A stretch of 64,000 bases of DNA from Rhodococcus triatomae BKS 15-14 (GCA_000341795.1 AODO01000063.1:59940-123939), one strand, 5' to 3'; positions 7,881 through 16,343 are shown, counted from the stretch's first letter. Program-made: numbers and translations. Notes: generated from the letters alone by a model not told the origin.

Positions 7881-8504
7881 GTGATCCCTCGTTCGCAACG
7901 ACCCGGCCGGCTGCACCCGGTGCGCGCGATCCCGCTCGTGCTCCTGCTCTCCTGCACGGTGCTCGCGTGCTCGCCCGACAGAACGGGCAACGAGCAGGGA
8001 GAGAGGGACATTCGGTGCCGGCACACCGACTCCTGGTCCGGATCGATCGCGGTGGGTCGCGGTGACACGCTCTCCGCACCCACCACGCTCCTTGAACCGG
8101 GAGACGGCATTCCGTCGGTCACGCCTCCTCCGCCCGTCCTCGACGAGGTCGTCGTCGACGTGGTCGACAGCGCCCGCGAACGCGTCGACTACGTCTTCAC
8201 CGGAGACGGGGTGATCGGGTGGTCGGCGCGGTACGTCAGCGTGCCCCTCACCTACGGTGACGGGCACGAGGTGTCCGTCGCGGGAAGCTGTGTGCTGCAA
8301 GTCGATTTCACTCTCGCGGACGCCACGGCGACCACGTATGCAAACCCGCAGCGACTGACCCCTCCCACCACCACGATCACCGAGGTGGTGACGTACCCAC
8401 CGCACGACGGCGTGGTCCAGTCCTTCGTCGGACTGCGGGACACCGAGGCAGCCGTCACGGTTGACGGCACCGACGGGAGCGTGGCGGTCACCACCGGCGG
8501 ATGA
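7881..8504 (+). CDS. Exported lipoprotein, hypothetical
   Basis: The frame is open from 7707 but protein-like sequence begins near 7881. From that GTG the product has a basic start, a hydrophobic stretch AIPLVLLLSCTVLAC and a lipobox Cys, then a threonine/valine-rich extracellular domain with a second Cys pair (IRCRH, GSCVLQVDF). A GTG at 7920 would give a shorter signal peptide and is possible. The remaining ~180 residues resemble a beta-rich binding domain but no family is recognised. It is convergent with the IMPACT gene. Confidence 0.6.
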   Translation: MIPRSQRPGRLHPVRAIPLVLLLSCTVLACSPDRTGNEQGERDIRCRHTDSWSGSIAVGRGDTLSAPTTLLEPGDGIPSVTPPPPVLDEVVVDVVDSARERVDYVFTGDGVIGWSARYVSVPLTYGDGHEVSVAGSCVLQVDFTLADATATTYANPQRLTPPTTTITEVVTYPPHDGVVQSFVGLRDTEAAVTVDGTDGSVAVTTGG

Positions 8505-8563
8505 CGTGGGCCGAACACACCTCCCTCCTCGCGCACGGCGAACGGCTGACCGGGGCGACTCGT

Positions 8564-9187
8564 CTAGACGTCCACCCACCGCGAACCAGCGGGGACGAGT
8601 TCTCCCGCGCCTGCCGTGGTTTCCGCGACAACGGCTGCCAACGCACCCGGCTCACGAGTGGCGAGGGTGAAGGTGACGGCCGCGCCGTAGGCGGTGTCGA
8701 CGACGGCCACCCCGCGACCGCGGAGTTCGGCCTCCACCCTGCCCGCGGTGTCGTGACCGACCTCGACGGCGAACAGCTCGAGTCGTTCACGTCCGAGGAG
8801 CGGCGCCGCGTCCACGGCTGCCGCGACCGCTCCCGAGTAGGCCCGAACGAGTCCTCCGGCGCCGAGTTTGATCCCGCCGAAGTACCTCGTCACCACCGCC
8901 GCGACGTCGACCAGGTCCCGGGTGCGCAGCACCTGCAGCATGGGCACGCCCGCTGTTCCGCCCGGCTCGCCGTCGTCGCCGGCGCGCTCGGCCCGGGCCG
9001 ACGGTTCGTCACCGGTGATGTAGGCCCAGCAGTGGTGTCGCGCATCGGGATATCGGCGGCGCTGCTCGTCGAGGAAAGCCTGGGCCTCGACCGGTCCGGC
9101 CACCCGCCGCAGCACCGCGATGAAGCGGGAGTGCTTGACCTCGGTCTCGACCACGATGTCGGCGTCAGCGGGAAGTGTGAACGGCAT
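8564..9187 (-). CDS. IMPACT/YigZ family protein
   Basis: The 207-residue protein has the YigZ order: KHSRFIAVLRRV, then HHCWAYI, DDGEPGGTAGVPML, and VAAVVTRYFGGIKLGAGGLVRAY, followed by the C-terminal DUF1949-like domain. The family is linked to ribosome or translation quality control in bacteria, without a fixed enzymatic role. Start at 9187 is chosen because the sequence before MPFTLPADAD is not conserved-looking. Confidence 0.9.
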   Translation of the reverse strand: MPFTLPADADIVVETEVKHSRFIAVLRRVAGPVEAQAFLDEQRRRYPDARHHCWAYITGDEPSARAERAGDDGEPGGTAGVPMLQVLRTRDLVDVAAVVTRYFGGIKLGAGGLVRAYSGAVAAAVDAAPLLGRERLELFAVEVGHDTAGRVEAELRGRGVAVVDTAYGAAVTFTLATREPGALAAVVAETTAGAGELVPAGSRWVDV

Positions 9188-9239
9188 GCCCTCATCTTCC
9201 CCCCGCGGTGCGAACACCTCGATGCGGCGGCGGGCCCGC

Positions 9240-10148
9240 TCAGTCGAAGTGGGTTCGGTAGTCGTCGTAGGGAACCTGACCGGTTGGACTCGACGCGACC
9301 GCGTCGGCCACGGCCTCGGGGATGGGTGTCCAGTACGCGGGCATCGCAGCGGCCAGGGACGGCTCGAGCACGTACAGCAACGCGAAGTTGACGATCCACA
9401 GTGGCGGTGCCATCGACATCCCGACGGTGGAGACCACCCCGCCGCGGGTATTGGTCACCACCTGCGCAGGCCCCGAAATCTGCTGCGCCGCAAAACCATA
9501 CACCGCCTGAACCGTGTACGCCGACCGGTACAACGCGATCAGCGACCTGGTCGCACCGTTGTCTCGCAACCAGTTGCCCACGTAGCCACCCGGCGCGATC
9601 AACGTGTTCACCTGCCGGGTCGGGGCGTCCGCGTTGGCCGGGCTCTGCAGCAGCCCGTCGGAGTTCACGTACAGTCCGTAGCTTCCCAACACGGTCGGCG
9701 TGACCGCGCCGTCGACCTCGGACAGGAGCGGACGGCCGACGGTGTTGGTCAGGATCCACGCACACTCGTCGATGATCCGGGCAGCCTCGCGGTCACCCCC
9801 GACGCCGCCACCGGTGACGAGTTCGCGGTACTGCTGGTCGGACAGGGCGTCGTCCGCGGTCAGCCCGATCTGGCGAGCGATCTCGTCCGCGGCCCGCTGA
9901 CCGAGCGGCTGGTTCACCTGATCGGGCGACGTCGCCTGTGTCGGAGCCAGATGTTCGTAACCGGGTGCCCCCGAGAACGGCACTGCGAACCCGGTGTCCG
10001 GGGCGGACTGCCCGGCGGCGGGCTGGGCCGCCACCAGGGCGAGCAGGCACACCGCGACCGCCGAGAGCAGGGTGCGGTGGGCGGCCGCGCCGGATCGGTG
10101 CCCGCCGGTCGCGCCGCATCGACGACCCGTGGCCCCGGTGCCGCGCAT
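9240..10148 (-). CDS. Secreted hypothetical protein
   Basis: A 302-residue protein with an arginine-rich N-terminus and a hydrophobic signal (TLLSAVAVCLLALVAAQPAAGQSA), cleaved probably after AAG or AGQ. The mature part (about 265 residues) is helical and not recognised; it contains ADEIARQIGLTADDALSDQQYRELV and a C-terminal YWTPIPEAVADAV. GGGAGG lies 7 nt before the ATG. A 7+7 bp palindrome upstream (10192-10209) may be its operator. Confidence 0.7.
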   Translation of the reverse strand: MRGTGATGRRCGATGGHRSGAAAHRTLLSAVAVCLLALVAAQPAAGQSAPDTGFAVPFSGAPGYEHLAPTQATSPDQVNQPLGQRAADEIARQIGLTADDALSDQQYRELVTGGGVGGDREAARIIDECAWILTNTVGRPLLSEVDGAVTPTVLGSYGLYVNSDGLLQSPANADAPTRQVNTLIAPGGYVGNWLRDNGATRSLIALYRSAYTVQAVYGFAAQQISGPAQVVTNTRGGVVSTVGMSMAPPLWIVNFALLYVLEPSLAAAMPAYWTPIPEAVADAVASSPTGQVPYDDYRTHFD

Positions 10149-10191
10149 ACCTCAACCTCCCAGAGCATCGTCCGGTGATCCGTACAGGCTT

Positions 10192-10209
10192 GCGTTTCGA
10201 GTGAAACGC
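10192..10209. promoter_or_regulatory. Palindrome GCGTTTC-4-GAAACGC upstream of secreted protein gene
   Basis: Perfect 7-bp arms around GAGT, 43 nt before the start of the 9240-10148 gene. The size and spacing fit a TetR-type or other dimeric repressor site. No cognate regulator is adjacent. Confidence 0.4.
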
Positions 10210-10436
10210 CGCGAGGGACACCGTGTCAACGATTCCGGTCGTCGTGGTGGACGAGGTCGGCTCGACCACCGGGGGCGTCCGGGCCCGTTGCAGTGTCCGC
10301 GGCCGGCGCCTCGGCATCGCCACGGTGGTGGGAGCGGCTGCCGAACAGGTCCAACCCGCCGATCGACGAACGGGCTGGACCCCGGTCGGCGGTGCTCGGC
10401 CGCCGTTGCGTCACGAGCACCACCGCACCGTGGGTA

Positions 10437-10544
10437 CTACGACAGCGAGACGAGGTTGACGCCCGCCCAGACCGCGATGAGCGCGACTGCGCCCATTCCC
10501 GCGATGTTGCCGATCTGGCCGAGCTGATCCTCCGAAGAACCCAT
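10437..10544 (-). CDS. 35-residue single-span membrane peptide
   Basis: An ATG at 10544 is preceded by TTGAGGAG with 7-nt spacing, an excellent ribosome site. The frame encodes a polar start (MGSSEDQLGQIGN) followed by one hydrophobic helix (IAGMGAVALIAVWAGVNLV) and the end SLS. It is below normal gene-calling length. The strong translation signal plus a clean transmembrane segment argue for a genuine small membrane protein. Function unknown; neighbours give no hint. Confidence 0.6.
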   Translation of the reverse strand: MGSSEDQLGQIGNIAGMGAVALIAVWAGVNLVSLS

Positions 10545-10692
10545 CGATGTACTCCTCAACTGGTTGGGATGGTGATGCCGCGAGGCGTGCTACGAAAGGT
10601 GCTACACGCCGGCGCGACGCCACATTCATACCCGTCCGGTCACGCGGCTCGCAGTCGTTCAGGTGGAACCGGTGTGAGGGAGACGGTCGCGG

Positions 10693-10932
10693 TCAGGGTG
10701 CGGGATCGGGCTTTCCGCCGGCCATCACGGTGACCCACCAGTCGTGAAGGGGGCTGGGATCGGGCCACCGGATCGGCTCGTCGACTGACGGGGTCGGCTC
10801 TCGGTCGACCTCTGTGACCCGCTCGCGCGGCCTGCGGTTGACGTTGACGCTGTGCACAGCTCGGGGCTCCCCTCGTGCGGGCGGGCCCGTCCACCACGGG
10901 GCCACCACTGCGCACGGTAGGAGGGTTGCCAC
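10693..10932 (-). CDS. Possible short exported protein, uncertain
   Basis: A 79-codon frame from GTG 10932: short hydrophobic start (MATLLPCAVVAPWW), a charged middle and a proline/tryptophan-rich end (PDPSPLHDWWVTVMAGG). Ribosome site is weak and other frames are also open, so this could be chance in GC-rich DNA. It fills the gap between the small membrane peptide and the immunity-like gene. Confidence 0.25.
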   Translation of the reverse strand: MATLLPCAVVAPWWTGPPARGEPRAVHSVNVNRRPRERVTEVDREPTPSVDEPIRWPDPSPLHDWWVTVMAGGKPDPAP

Positions 10933-10995
10933 GATTCCGGTCGTCTCGCCGGCGGCGCGGCGGGTTTCATTTCAGGAACGGTTCCTTCGCCACGC

Positions 10996-11520
10996 TCAGC
11001 AGTCGAACACCGACCAGCAGATGTCGTTCCGCAACCGCTGGTCGTCCAGGACCAGTTCGCGGATCACGTCCGGGAGCTGGTCTCGCTGCCACCGGCATTC
11101 GAGGCGTCCCGCAGCATCACCCTCACCTCTCGGTGCGGCCGCCCGCACCGCCTTGATGGCATAGGCGGCCGCGCCGAGTTCGTGCGCGGCGACGTGGGCG
11201 ACCGCGCCCGCCTGTCCGGCGGCGTACGCGGCATGACGCGCCGCCCCCTTCAGGTCCCGGGCCGCGCCCATCGCATGGCCGCCCGCTGCGCGGGCCTGCA
11301 TCATCGAAACCTCGCCGCGCACCCACGCGCGGGCGTGTTCGATCGCGTCACGAGGCCGCGGGTCGTCGGGCCGTTCCGCCTCGAACAGACCGAGGACGTG
11401 TTCGGCGCAGGTGGCCGCCCACAGTGCGAGGAGGTGGTGATCCGGATCGGTGAGCGTGCCGCCTCGCCGGATCGTGATGAACCTGGGGTCTCGCACCTTC
11501 GGAAGGATCACGGGCAACAC
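10996..11520 (-). CDS. Imm-5-like putative immunity protein
   Basis: The 174-residue protein starts with PVILPKVRDPRFITIRRGGTLTD and is followed by helical alanine-rich repeats (WAATCAEHVLGLFE, RDAIEHARAWVRGE, AAYAAGQAGAVAHVAAHELGAAAYAIKA). It ends WQRDQLPDVIRELVLDDQRLRNDICW. This is the layout of the putative immunity family near Imm5. No toxin gene is nearby, so a toxin-immunity role is not supported by context; such orphans are common in actinobacteria. Confidence 0.75.
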   Translation of the reverse strand: MLPVILPKVRDPRFITIRRGGTLTDPDHHLLALWAATCAEHVLGLFEAERPDDPRPRDAIEHARAWVRGEVSMMQARAAGGHAMGAARDLKGAARHAAYAAGQAGAVAHVAAHELGAAAYAIKAVRAAAPRGEGDAAGRLECRWQRDQLPDVIRELVLDDQRLRNDICWSVFDC

Positions 11521-11591
11521 GTCCTCGGGTCGGGGGCCGGTGGCGAACCGACTATGCCACCGCCGACAGGTTCCGGGTTCGCGGACGACAC

Positions 11592-12464
11592 TCAGCGGCT
11601 CAGATCCGCCTCCCGTTCCAGCCAGCCCAGCTTGTACGGATTGCGCACCGCGTAGATCCGCGTGATGCGTCCGTCCTCGACGACCACGCTCACCGCGGCG
11701 GGCGTGCCCCCGACGTCGATCCGTGCCGCCGGCATCCCGTTGAGACAGACGGTGGATGCGGCGTAGTCCGGGAACGTCGACGCGCGGGACAGCAGCCCCG
11801 CCACGAGCTGCCCACCGGTGATCGGCCTACGCGATGCCGTCACCACACCGCCGCCGTCCGCGATCACCACCACATCCGGCGCCAGCACTTCCACCAGTGC
11901 CTGTACGTCGCCGGACGCGACGGCGGCCAGGAAGGTCTCGACCACCGCCTGCTGCTCGTCGCGGTCGACCGGCATGCGCGGCCGGCGCGAGCCGACGTGC
12001 TCGCGGGCACGGTGCGCGATCTGCCGGACCGCGGCCGGGGACTTCCCGACCGCCTCGGCGATCTCCGGGTACGGCGTCTCGAACACCTCGCGGAGCACGA
12101 ACACCGCCCGCTCGACGGGTCCGAGGGTTTCGAGCACGGTGAGTACCGCCATCGAGACACTCTCGGCCAGCTCCACGTCCTCGGCGACGTCGGGGCTGGT
12201 GAGCACGGGCTCGGGGAGCCACTCGCCGATGTACTCCTCCCGTCGGCGGGCGACCGACCGGAGCCTGTTCAGTGACTGCCGGGTGACGATCCGCACCAGA
12301 TACGCGCGGGGGCTGCGCACCTGCGACCGGTCCACGTCTGCCCACCTCAGCCATGTCTCCTGCACGACGTCCTCGGCGTCCGCGGCGGAACCGAGCATCT
12401 CGTACGCGACGGTGAACAGCAGTCCGCGGTGCGCGAGGAACGGATCGTCGGTCAGATCGGTCAT
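11592..12464 (-). CDS. SigJ-like ECF sigma factor with C-terminal SnoaL-like domain
   Basis: The 290-residue protein joins sigma regions 2 (LLFTVAYEMLGSAADAEDVVQETWLRW) and 4 (LGPVERAVFVLREVFETPYPEIAEAVGKSPAAVRQIAHRAREHV) to a C-terminal NTF2/SnoaL-type domain from about residue 170. That domain is known to regulate ECF41/SigJ factors without an anti-sigma. The ATG at 12464 overlaps the stop of the carboxymuconolactone-decarboxylase-like gene (ATGA), the classic ECF41 partner, so the two form an operon. Confidence 0.9.
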   Translation of the reverse strand: MTDLTDDPFLAHRGLLFTVAYEMLGSAADAEDVVQETWLRWADVDRSQVRSPRAYLVRIVTRQSLNRLRSVARRREEYIGEWLPEPVLTSPDVAEDVELAESVSMAVLTVLETLGPVERAVFVLREVFETPYPEIAEAVGKSPAAVRQIAHRAREHVGSRRPRMPVDRDEQQAVVETFLAAVASGDVQALVEVLAPDVVVIADGGGVVTASRRPITGGQLVAGLLSRASTFPDYAASTVCLNGMPAARIDVGGTPAAVSVVVEDGRITRIYAVRNPYKLGWLEREADLSR

Positions 12465-13039
12465 GGCGCCGAGTGCGCTGCGAGGGGCGGCAGATCGCAT
12501 GCGGTCGCGAAGCCCTGGGATTCGATCCCGAGCGCGGTGTTCGTGCGCGTCGCGAAGTTGGCGAGGGCGACGAACGCCGTCAGCTCCACCATGGCCGCCG
12601 GGCCGAGCTGGTCGAGGAGGCTCGCGGACAGCTCGTCCGTCACGGTCGGCGGCGTCACCGTCATGGCCTCGGCGTACTCCATGACCTCACGCTCGAGCGG
12701 TGTGAACATGTCCGACTCGCGCCAGCGCGGAACCTGACGAGCCTTGGCGAGATCCAGGCCCTTGTTGCGGGCCTCGAAGTAGCCGTAGTCGAGACAGAAT
12801 CCGCATCCGACCATGCTCGCCACCGCCATGTGGGCGAACGACTTGAGGCTCGCGTCGCACCGGTCCCACTTCTGTGCGCGGCGACCGACGGCGAAGCTGA
12901 AGTTCAGCACCTTGCGGTTGTGCCACGTCACCTCGACCGGCTCGGGGACCTCACCGATCATCCTGCGCGACATCCATCCGACGATCGCGCCGCGGACGCC
13001 GGTCAGTTCGGCTTTCGGGATTCTGGTGTTGCTGGTCAT
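12461..13039 (-). CDS. Carboxymuconolactone decarboxylase/AhpD-like protein, SigJ partner
   Basis: The 192-residue protein carries the AhpD-type CxxC in MVGCGFCLDYGYFEARNKG, followed by VMEYAEAMTVTPPTVTDE. ECF41 sigma factors typically control such a COE (carboxymuconolactone decarboxylase, oxidoreductase or epimerase) gene next door; here it is a CMD protein, probably a redox enzyme. The start at 13039 follows GGAGGAG; the reading frame upstream is not conserved. It is translationally coupled to the sigma gene. Confidence 0.88.
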   Translation of the reverse strand: MTSNTRIPKAELTGVRGAIVGWMSRRMIGEVPEPVEVTWHNRKVLNFSFAVGRRAQKWDRCDASLKSFAHMAVASMVGCGFCLDYGYFEARNKGLDLAKARQVPRWRESDMFTPLEREVMEYAEAMTVTPPTVTDELSASLLDQLGPAAMVELTAFVALANFATRTNTALGIESQGFATACDLPPLAAHSAP

Positions 13040-13120
13040 GACTCCTCCTCCGGCTGTGTGCCCTCGGCATGGAGACACCGGATGCGCCCGGACTGTGACA
13101 GGCGTGCCGATGGAACCTGC

Positions 13121-14179
13121 TCACCGCCCTCCGACCCTGTTCAGGGTCGCGACGTCGTCGCGCGCGAGGGCGTCGCGCAGTTGCCCGAGCGCGATGTCGT
13201 CGGGGCGGACGAGCGACTGCCCACCGAATGTCGTGTCGACACCGGCCGTCGGGATCGTGAAGTAGTGATGGTTCGGTCCGCGAGTGCCGTAGAGGCTGTA
13301 GCCGAGGGACATCGCCTTCCGCCAGTCGAGGCTGCTGTCCACCGTGACATAGGGGGCGATCTCGTCGACGACGGACTCGAGGCGCGCCGGATCGGTCAGG
13401 GTGTCGACCGAGAAGACGCTGTCGGTCATTCCGCGGGCCACCGCGTGCTGGTTCTTCACCCGGGCGAAATCGGCATCCGGGAACGCCTCCTGCTCCCGGA
13501 CGAAGCGCATCGCCTCTCCACCGTCGAGTTCGTTGGGCCCGCGCGTGAAGTCGAAGCCCTCGCTCGTGAACGCCCGGTCGCTGCGGACGTCGATGCCACC
13601 GAGGGCGTCGACCACCGGTTCGATGCCGGCCAGGTCGACGACCACCAGGTGATCGATCCTGGCGTGCAGCAGGTCCTCGACGGTCTGGACGGCCAGCGGC
13701 GGCCCGCCGAGCACGATCGCCGTGTCGATGTTGCCGAATCCGTGATTCGGGATCGGCACCCACAGGTCACGCATGATCGACAGGATGTGCACGGCCGACC
13801 GATCGGCGGGCAGGTGCACGAGCATCGTCGTGTCCGTGTTGCCGCCCTGCGTGGAGGGTCGCGGACCGGTACCCCGCGCCGCGCCGTCGACGCCGACCAG
13901 CAGGATGTTCGTCGCCTCGGTCGGTGCCGGGCGGCCGTCCTCCTCGGGGAAGGCGTTCTGCAGCGATGCGACGTCGCTGCTGTAGGTGTGTGCGACTCGG
14001 ACCGCCACGTACCCGACGTAGCCGAGCAGTGCGACCGCGACCAGTGCGACCCCGAGGAGGAACCCGCCGAACGCACGAACACCACGACTGCGTCTGCGCC
14101 TGCGCGCTTTCCCGCCCGCGCCCACCTTCCGGGGCGGGTCGTGACCCGTGTCGTCGTGACGCGTGCCCTCGTGATCCAT
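13121..14179 (-). CDS. LytR-CpsA-Psr (LCP) family cell-wall ligase
   Basis: The 352-residue protein has a basic cytoplasmic tail (KARRRRRSRG), one membrane span (GGFLLGVALVAVALLGYVGYVAV) and an extracytoplasmic LCP domain. Motifs include ILLVGVDG, GNTDTTMLVHL, SIMRDLWVPIP, and DALGGIDV, plus an Arg in FVREQEAFPDADFARVKNQ. LCP proteins transfer lipid-linked glycopolymers, such as arabinogalactan in mycolata, onto peptidoglycan. The start at 14179 gives a normal cytoplasmic tail. Confidence 0.85.
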   Translation of the reverse strand: MDHEGTRHDDTGHDPPRKVGAGGKARRRRRSRGVRAFGGFLLGVALVAVALLGYVGYVAVRVAHTYSSDVASLQNAFPEEDGRPAPTEATNILLVGVDGAARGTGPRPSTQGGNTDTTMLVHLPADRSAVHILSIMRDLWVPIPNHGFGNIDTAIVLGGPPLAVQTVEDLLHARIDHLVVVDLAGIEPVVDALGGIDVRSDRAFTSEGFDFTRGPNELDGGEAMRFVREQEAFPDADFARVKNQHAVARGMTDSVFSVDTLTDPARLESVVDEIAPYVTVDSSLDWRKAMSLGYSLYGTRGPNHHYFTIPTAGVDTTFGGQSLVRPDDIALGQLRDALARDDVATLNRVGGR

Positions 14180-14349
14180 GTCGTCCTGCCGTCGGAGCGA
14201 ACCGGAGTGTGATTGTCCGAGCCAGTACCGCACAGCATCGACGCTGCTACGCGGATCTAACGACCGTAGTCGAACTCGCCGTCGACGGCGACGTGACACG
14301 ACCGTGACAAACAACCGACAATCCGGGGACCGGCACTCACCGCACGACG

Positions 14350-14393
14350 CGCTGCCCGTGGGCGGGGAATCGATCCCCGGCCCACGAGCAGCG
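14350..14393. terminator. Long hairpin downstream of the SRPBCC gene
   Basis: Arms of about 15 nt (CGCTGCCCGTGGGC and GGCCCACGAGCAGCG, one mismatch) enclose a further GGGGA/TCCCC inner stem. It lies 15 nt after the stop of the minus-strand SRPBCC gene. There is no U-tract, as is common for actinobacterial terminators. Confidence 0.6.
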
Positions 14394-14408
14394 GACGGTG
14401 ACGGAACC

Positions 14409-14900
14409 TCAGTTGCCTGCGGCCAGGAACTCGTCGATCTGGTTGATCGCCAGGGTCGACCCCTCGACGACACCCATGTCCAGCACCGTCTGCAAACCTT
14501 CGGCGGAAGCGAAGGTGCTCGTGTACGTGGCCCGGGTCCCGGACTCGGTCGAGGCGAAGGAGTACACGTTGCGCGACACCGGGAGATCCGGGTTCGGGTT
14601 GAAGTCCTCGTCGGCGAATCCATCGTCGAACGAGAAGCTCCGCGGCTCGTCGACCGCGGTGACCTGCCAGTACCCGGCGAACTTCTCACCTTCCGGGCCG
14701 GTCATGTAGTAGGTGACGCGGCCTCCCGGCGCGAGGTCGTGGTCCACGAACGTCGCCGGGTAGGTCGGCGGCCCCCACACCTTCTCGAGCTGTCGCGGGT
14801 CTGCGTAGATCTGCCAGACCCTCTCCACCGGTGCCGCGAACTCCGCGGTGATGGTCAGCGTCAGGTTGTCGAGATCGGGCTTGACATCGATAACAGGCAT
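14409..14900 (-). CDS. SRPBCC/AHSA1 family protein
   Basis: The 163-residue protein opens with LTLTITAEFAAPVERVWQIYADPRQLEKVWGPPTYPATF and continues with DLAPGGRVTYYMTGPEG, the START/Bet v1-like AHSA1 pattern. It ends with the long helix LDMGVVEGSTLAINQIDEFLA. It binds hydrophobic ligands; the physiological ligand is unknown. Its ATG is 3 nt after the stop of an ArsR regulator, a widespread ArsR-SRPBCC operon controlled by the palindrome at 15291. Confidence 0.88.
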   Translation of the reverse strand: MPVIDVKPDLDNLTLTITAEFAAPVERVWQIYADPRQLEKVWGPPTYPATFVDHDLAPGGRVTYYMTGPEGEKFAGYWQVTAVDEPRSFSFDDGFADEDFNPNPDLPVSRNVYSFASTESGTRATYTSTFASAEGLQTVLDMGVVEGSTLAINQIDEFLAAGN

Positions 14901-14903
14901 CGC

Positions 14904-15293
14904 TCAGTCCTCCTGGTTTGGATCGGATGGAACGCTTGGATCGGGTGAAACCGCCGGAACGGACGCAATGAGTTCGTCGATGCGGGCGATTCGCCCGCGC
15001 CACACCTGCTCGAACTCGGTGAGCATGGACGCCACCGACCGCACCGCGGCCACATCGCCGCTGGCCAGTTGCTCACGACCGTTGCGCCGCTTGGTGAGCA
15101 ACCCGGCCTTCTCCAGCACCGCGACGTGTTTCTGCACCGCCGCGAAGCTCATGTCGTAACGCTGCGCGAGCGAGGACACCGAATGCTCTCCGGCCAGAAC
15201 GCGGCGCAGGATGTCGCGCCGGGTCCGATCGGCGAGCGCGTGGAACAGGGCGTCCGCCCGGTCCTCGTCGTCTCCACTCACACCAACAAACAT
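14904..15293 (-). CDS. ArsR family transcriptional repressor
   Basis: The 129-residue winged-helix protein has LFHALADRTRRDILRRVLAGEHSVSSLAQRYDMSFAAVQKHVAVLEKAGLLTKRR, the ArsR DNA-binding core. No metal-binding cysteines are visible, so it senses something other than metal. An ATG at 15293 lies inside a perfect palindrome and has no ribosome site, so either the mRNA is leaderless or translation begins at the GTG at 15281. It is the first gene of the operon with the SRPBCC gene. Confidence 0.85.
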   Translation of the reverse strand: MFVGVSGDDEDRADALFHALADRTRRDILRRVLAGEHSVSSLAQRYDMSFAAVQKHVAVLEKAGLLTKRRNGREQLASGDVAAVRSVASMLTEFEQVWRGRIARIDELIASVPAVSPDPSVPSDPNQED

Positions 15294-15312
15294 ACAACCG
15301 ATTGGTTGTATG
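15291..15312. promoter_or_regulatory. ArsR operator CATACAACC-4-GGTTGTATG
   Basis: Perfect 9-bp arms around GATT, overlapping the first codon of the ArsR gene. Such ACAACC/GGTTGT palindromes are typical autoregulatory sites of ArsR-SRPBCC operons. It also lies upstream of the plus-strand gene at 15388. Confidence 0.8.
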
Positions 15313-15387
15313 TCAAGGCCCGCCGGAGGTTGCAGCGGGCAGCGACGGGGTATCCGGACTGCACGAGCACACACGAAGGGAGACACC

Positions 15388-15582
15388 ATGGACCGCGACA
15401 ACCCGAGCACCGGGCGACCCAACTTCGATCCGACCAAGGCCGAACGCGGGGAGCTGGAGGACCTGATCGACGACATGGAGAAGAGGGTCGAGTCCGAGCG
15501 CAGGGAGCGGCGCGTTCCCGGCAACGTCGCGGAGAGGGAAGAGTCCGAACCGACCGTGCCGGACGATCAGGCGCCGGACTGA
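15388..15582 (+). CDS. Small acidic hypothetical protein
   Basis: This 64-residue charged protein (DNPSTGRPNFDPTKAERGELEDLI, then a Glu/Arg helix and an acidic tail EESEPTVPDDQAPD) starts at an ATG preceded by GAAGGGAG. No cysteine, no membrane span, likely partly disordered. No family recognised. It diverges from ArsR across the palindrome and ends 17 nt before the MBL gene, so the two may be cotranscribed. Confidence 0.6.
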   Translation: MDRDNPSTGRPNFDPTKAERGELEDLIDDMEKRVESERRERRVPGNVAEREESEPTVPDDQAPD

Positions 15583-15599
15583 CCGGTCAGAATGTCGCT

Positions 15600-16343
15600 G
15601 TGACGAACCTCGATGAAGTTGCCCCGAACGTCTTCCGCGTTCAGGGAACTCACGTGAACATGGCGATCCTCCGGGACGGCGACGCACTGACCCTGATCGA
15701 CGGCGGCTACCCCGGCGACGTCGGCGCCGCCGAGTCCGCGATCCGCGCACTCGGCCGCCGCCCGGAGGACGTACAGGGCCTGCTTCTCACGCACGCGCAC
15801 ATCGACCACATGGGCGCCGTCGCCGACTTCCACGAGCGCTACGGGATTCCCGTGTACACCGATCCGATCGAGGTCGCCCACCTGCGTCGCGATTATCTGG
15901 AGCAGGCGACAGGGAAGGACTTCGTACCGATGCTGCACCGGCACGGGGTGTTGCCGTGGCTGCTGCGGATCGCCCGAGCAGGAGCCACGAAGAAGGTGTC
16001 CGTCGGCGACGGCCTCGCGTTTCCCGCGGACGGAGCACTCGACCTGCCGGGCGCGCCCGTCCCCGTCGCCACCCACGGCCACACGTCCGGCCACACCGCC
16101 TACCATCTGCCACAGCACGGCGTCGTCATCACGGGCGACGCACTGGTCACCGCCCATCCGCTGTCGAAAATCACCGGCCCCCAACTGCTTCCGCCCGTGT
16201 TCGACCACGGCCACGGGGACTCGGTCGCGGCGCTCGACCACCTCGCGACGCTGGAGGCCGACATCATCCTGCCGGGGCACGGCCCTGCACTGGCCATGCC
16301 CGTCGCCGACGCCGTGACACGGGCACGCAGTTCCGCTCACTGA
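15600..16343 (+). CDS. Metallo-beta-lactamase-fold hydrolase
   Basis: The 247-residue product begins at GTG 15600 with VTNLDEVAPNVFRVQGTHVNMAIL. It contains LIDGGYPGD, then LLLTHAHIDHMGAV (HxHxDH), ATHGHTSGHTAYHL and VVITGDALV, and a C-terminal ILPGHGP. All zinc ligands of the glyoxalase-II-like MBL class are present, so it should be an active dizinc hydrolase of unknown ester or thioester substrate. Confidence 0.88.
   Translation: MTNLDEVAPNVFRVQGTHVNMAILRDGDALTLIDGGYPGDVGAAESAIRALGRRPEDVQGLLLTHAHIDHMGAVADFHERYGIPVYTDPIEVAHLRRDYLEQATGKDFVPMLHRHGVLPWLLRIARAGATKKVSVGDGLAFPADGALDLPGAPVPVATHGHTSGHTAYHLPQHGVVITGDALVTAHPLSKITGPQLLPPVFDHGHGDSVAALDHLATLEADIILPGHGPALAMPVADAVTRARSSAH

Noticed and set aside
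10226..10423. 65-codon minus-strand frame after the small membrane protein
   Set aside because: No ribosome site, Arg/Asp/His/Ala-rich sequence typical of random GC-rich DNA, no hydrophobic core.
12505..12525. GATTCGATCCCG resembling a tRNA T-loop
   Set aside because: No cloverleaf can be built around it and it is inside the conserved carboxymuconolactone-decarboxylase-like coding region.
14365..14380. GGGGAATCGATCCCC considered as a regulator site
   Set aside because: It is the inner stem of the longer hairpin at 14350-14393 and is better explained as part of a terminator.
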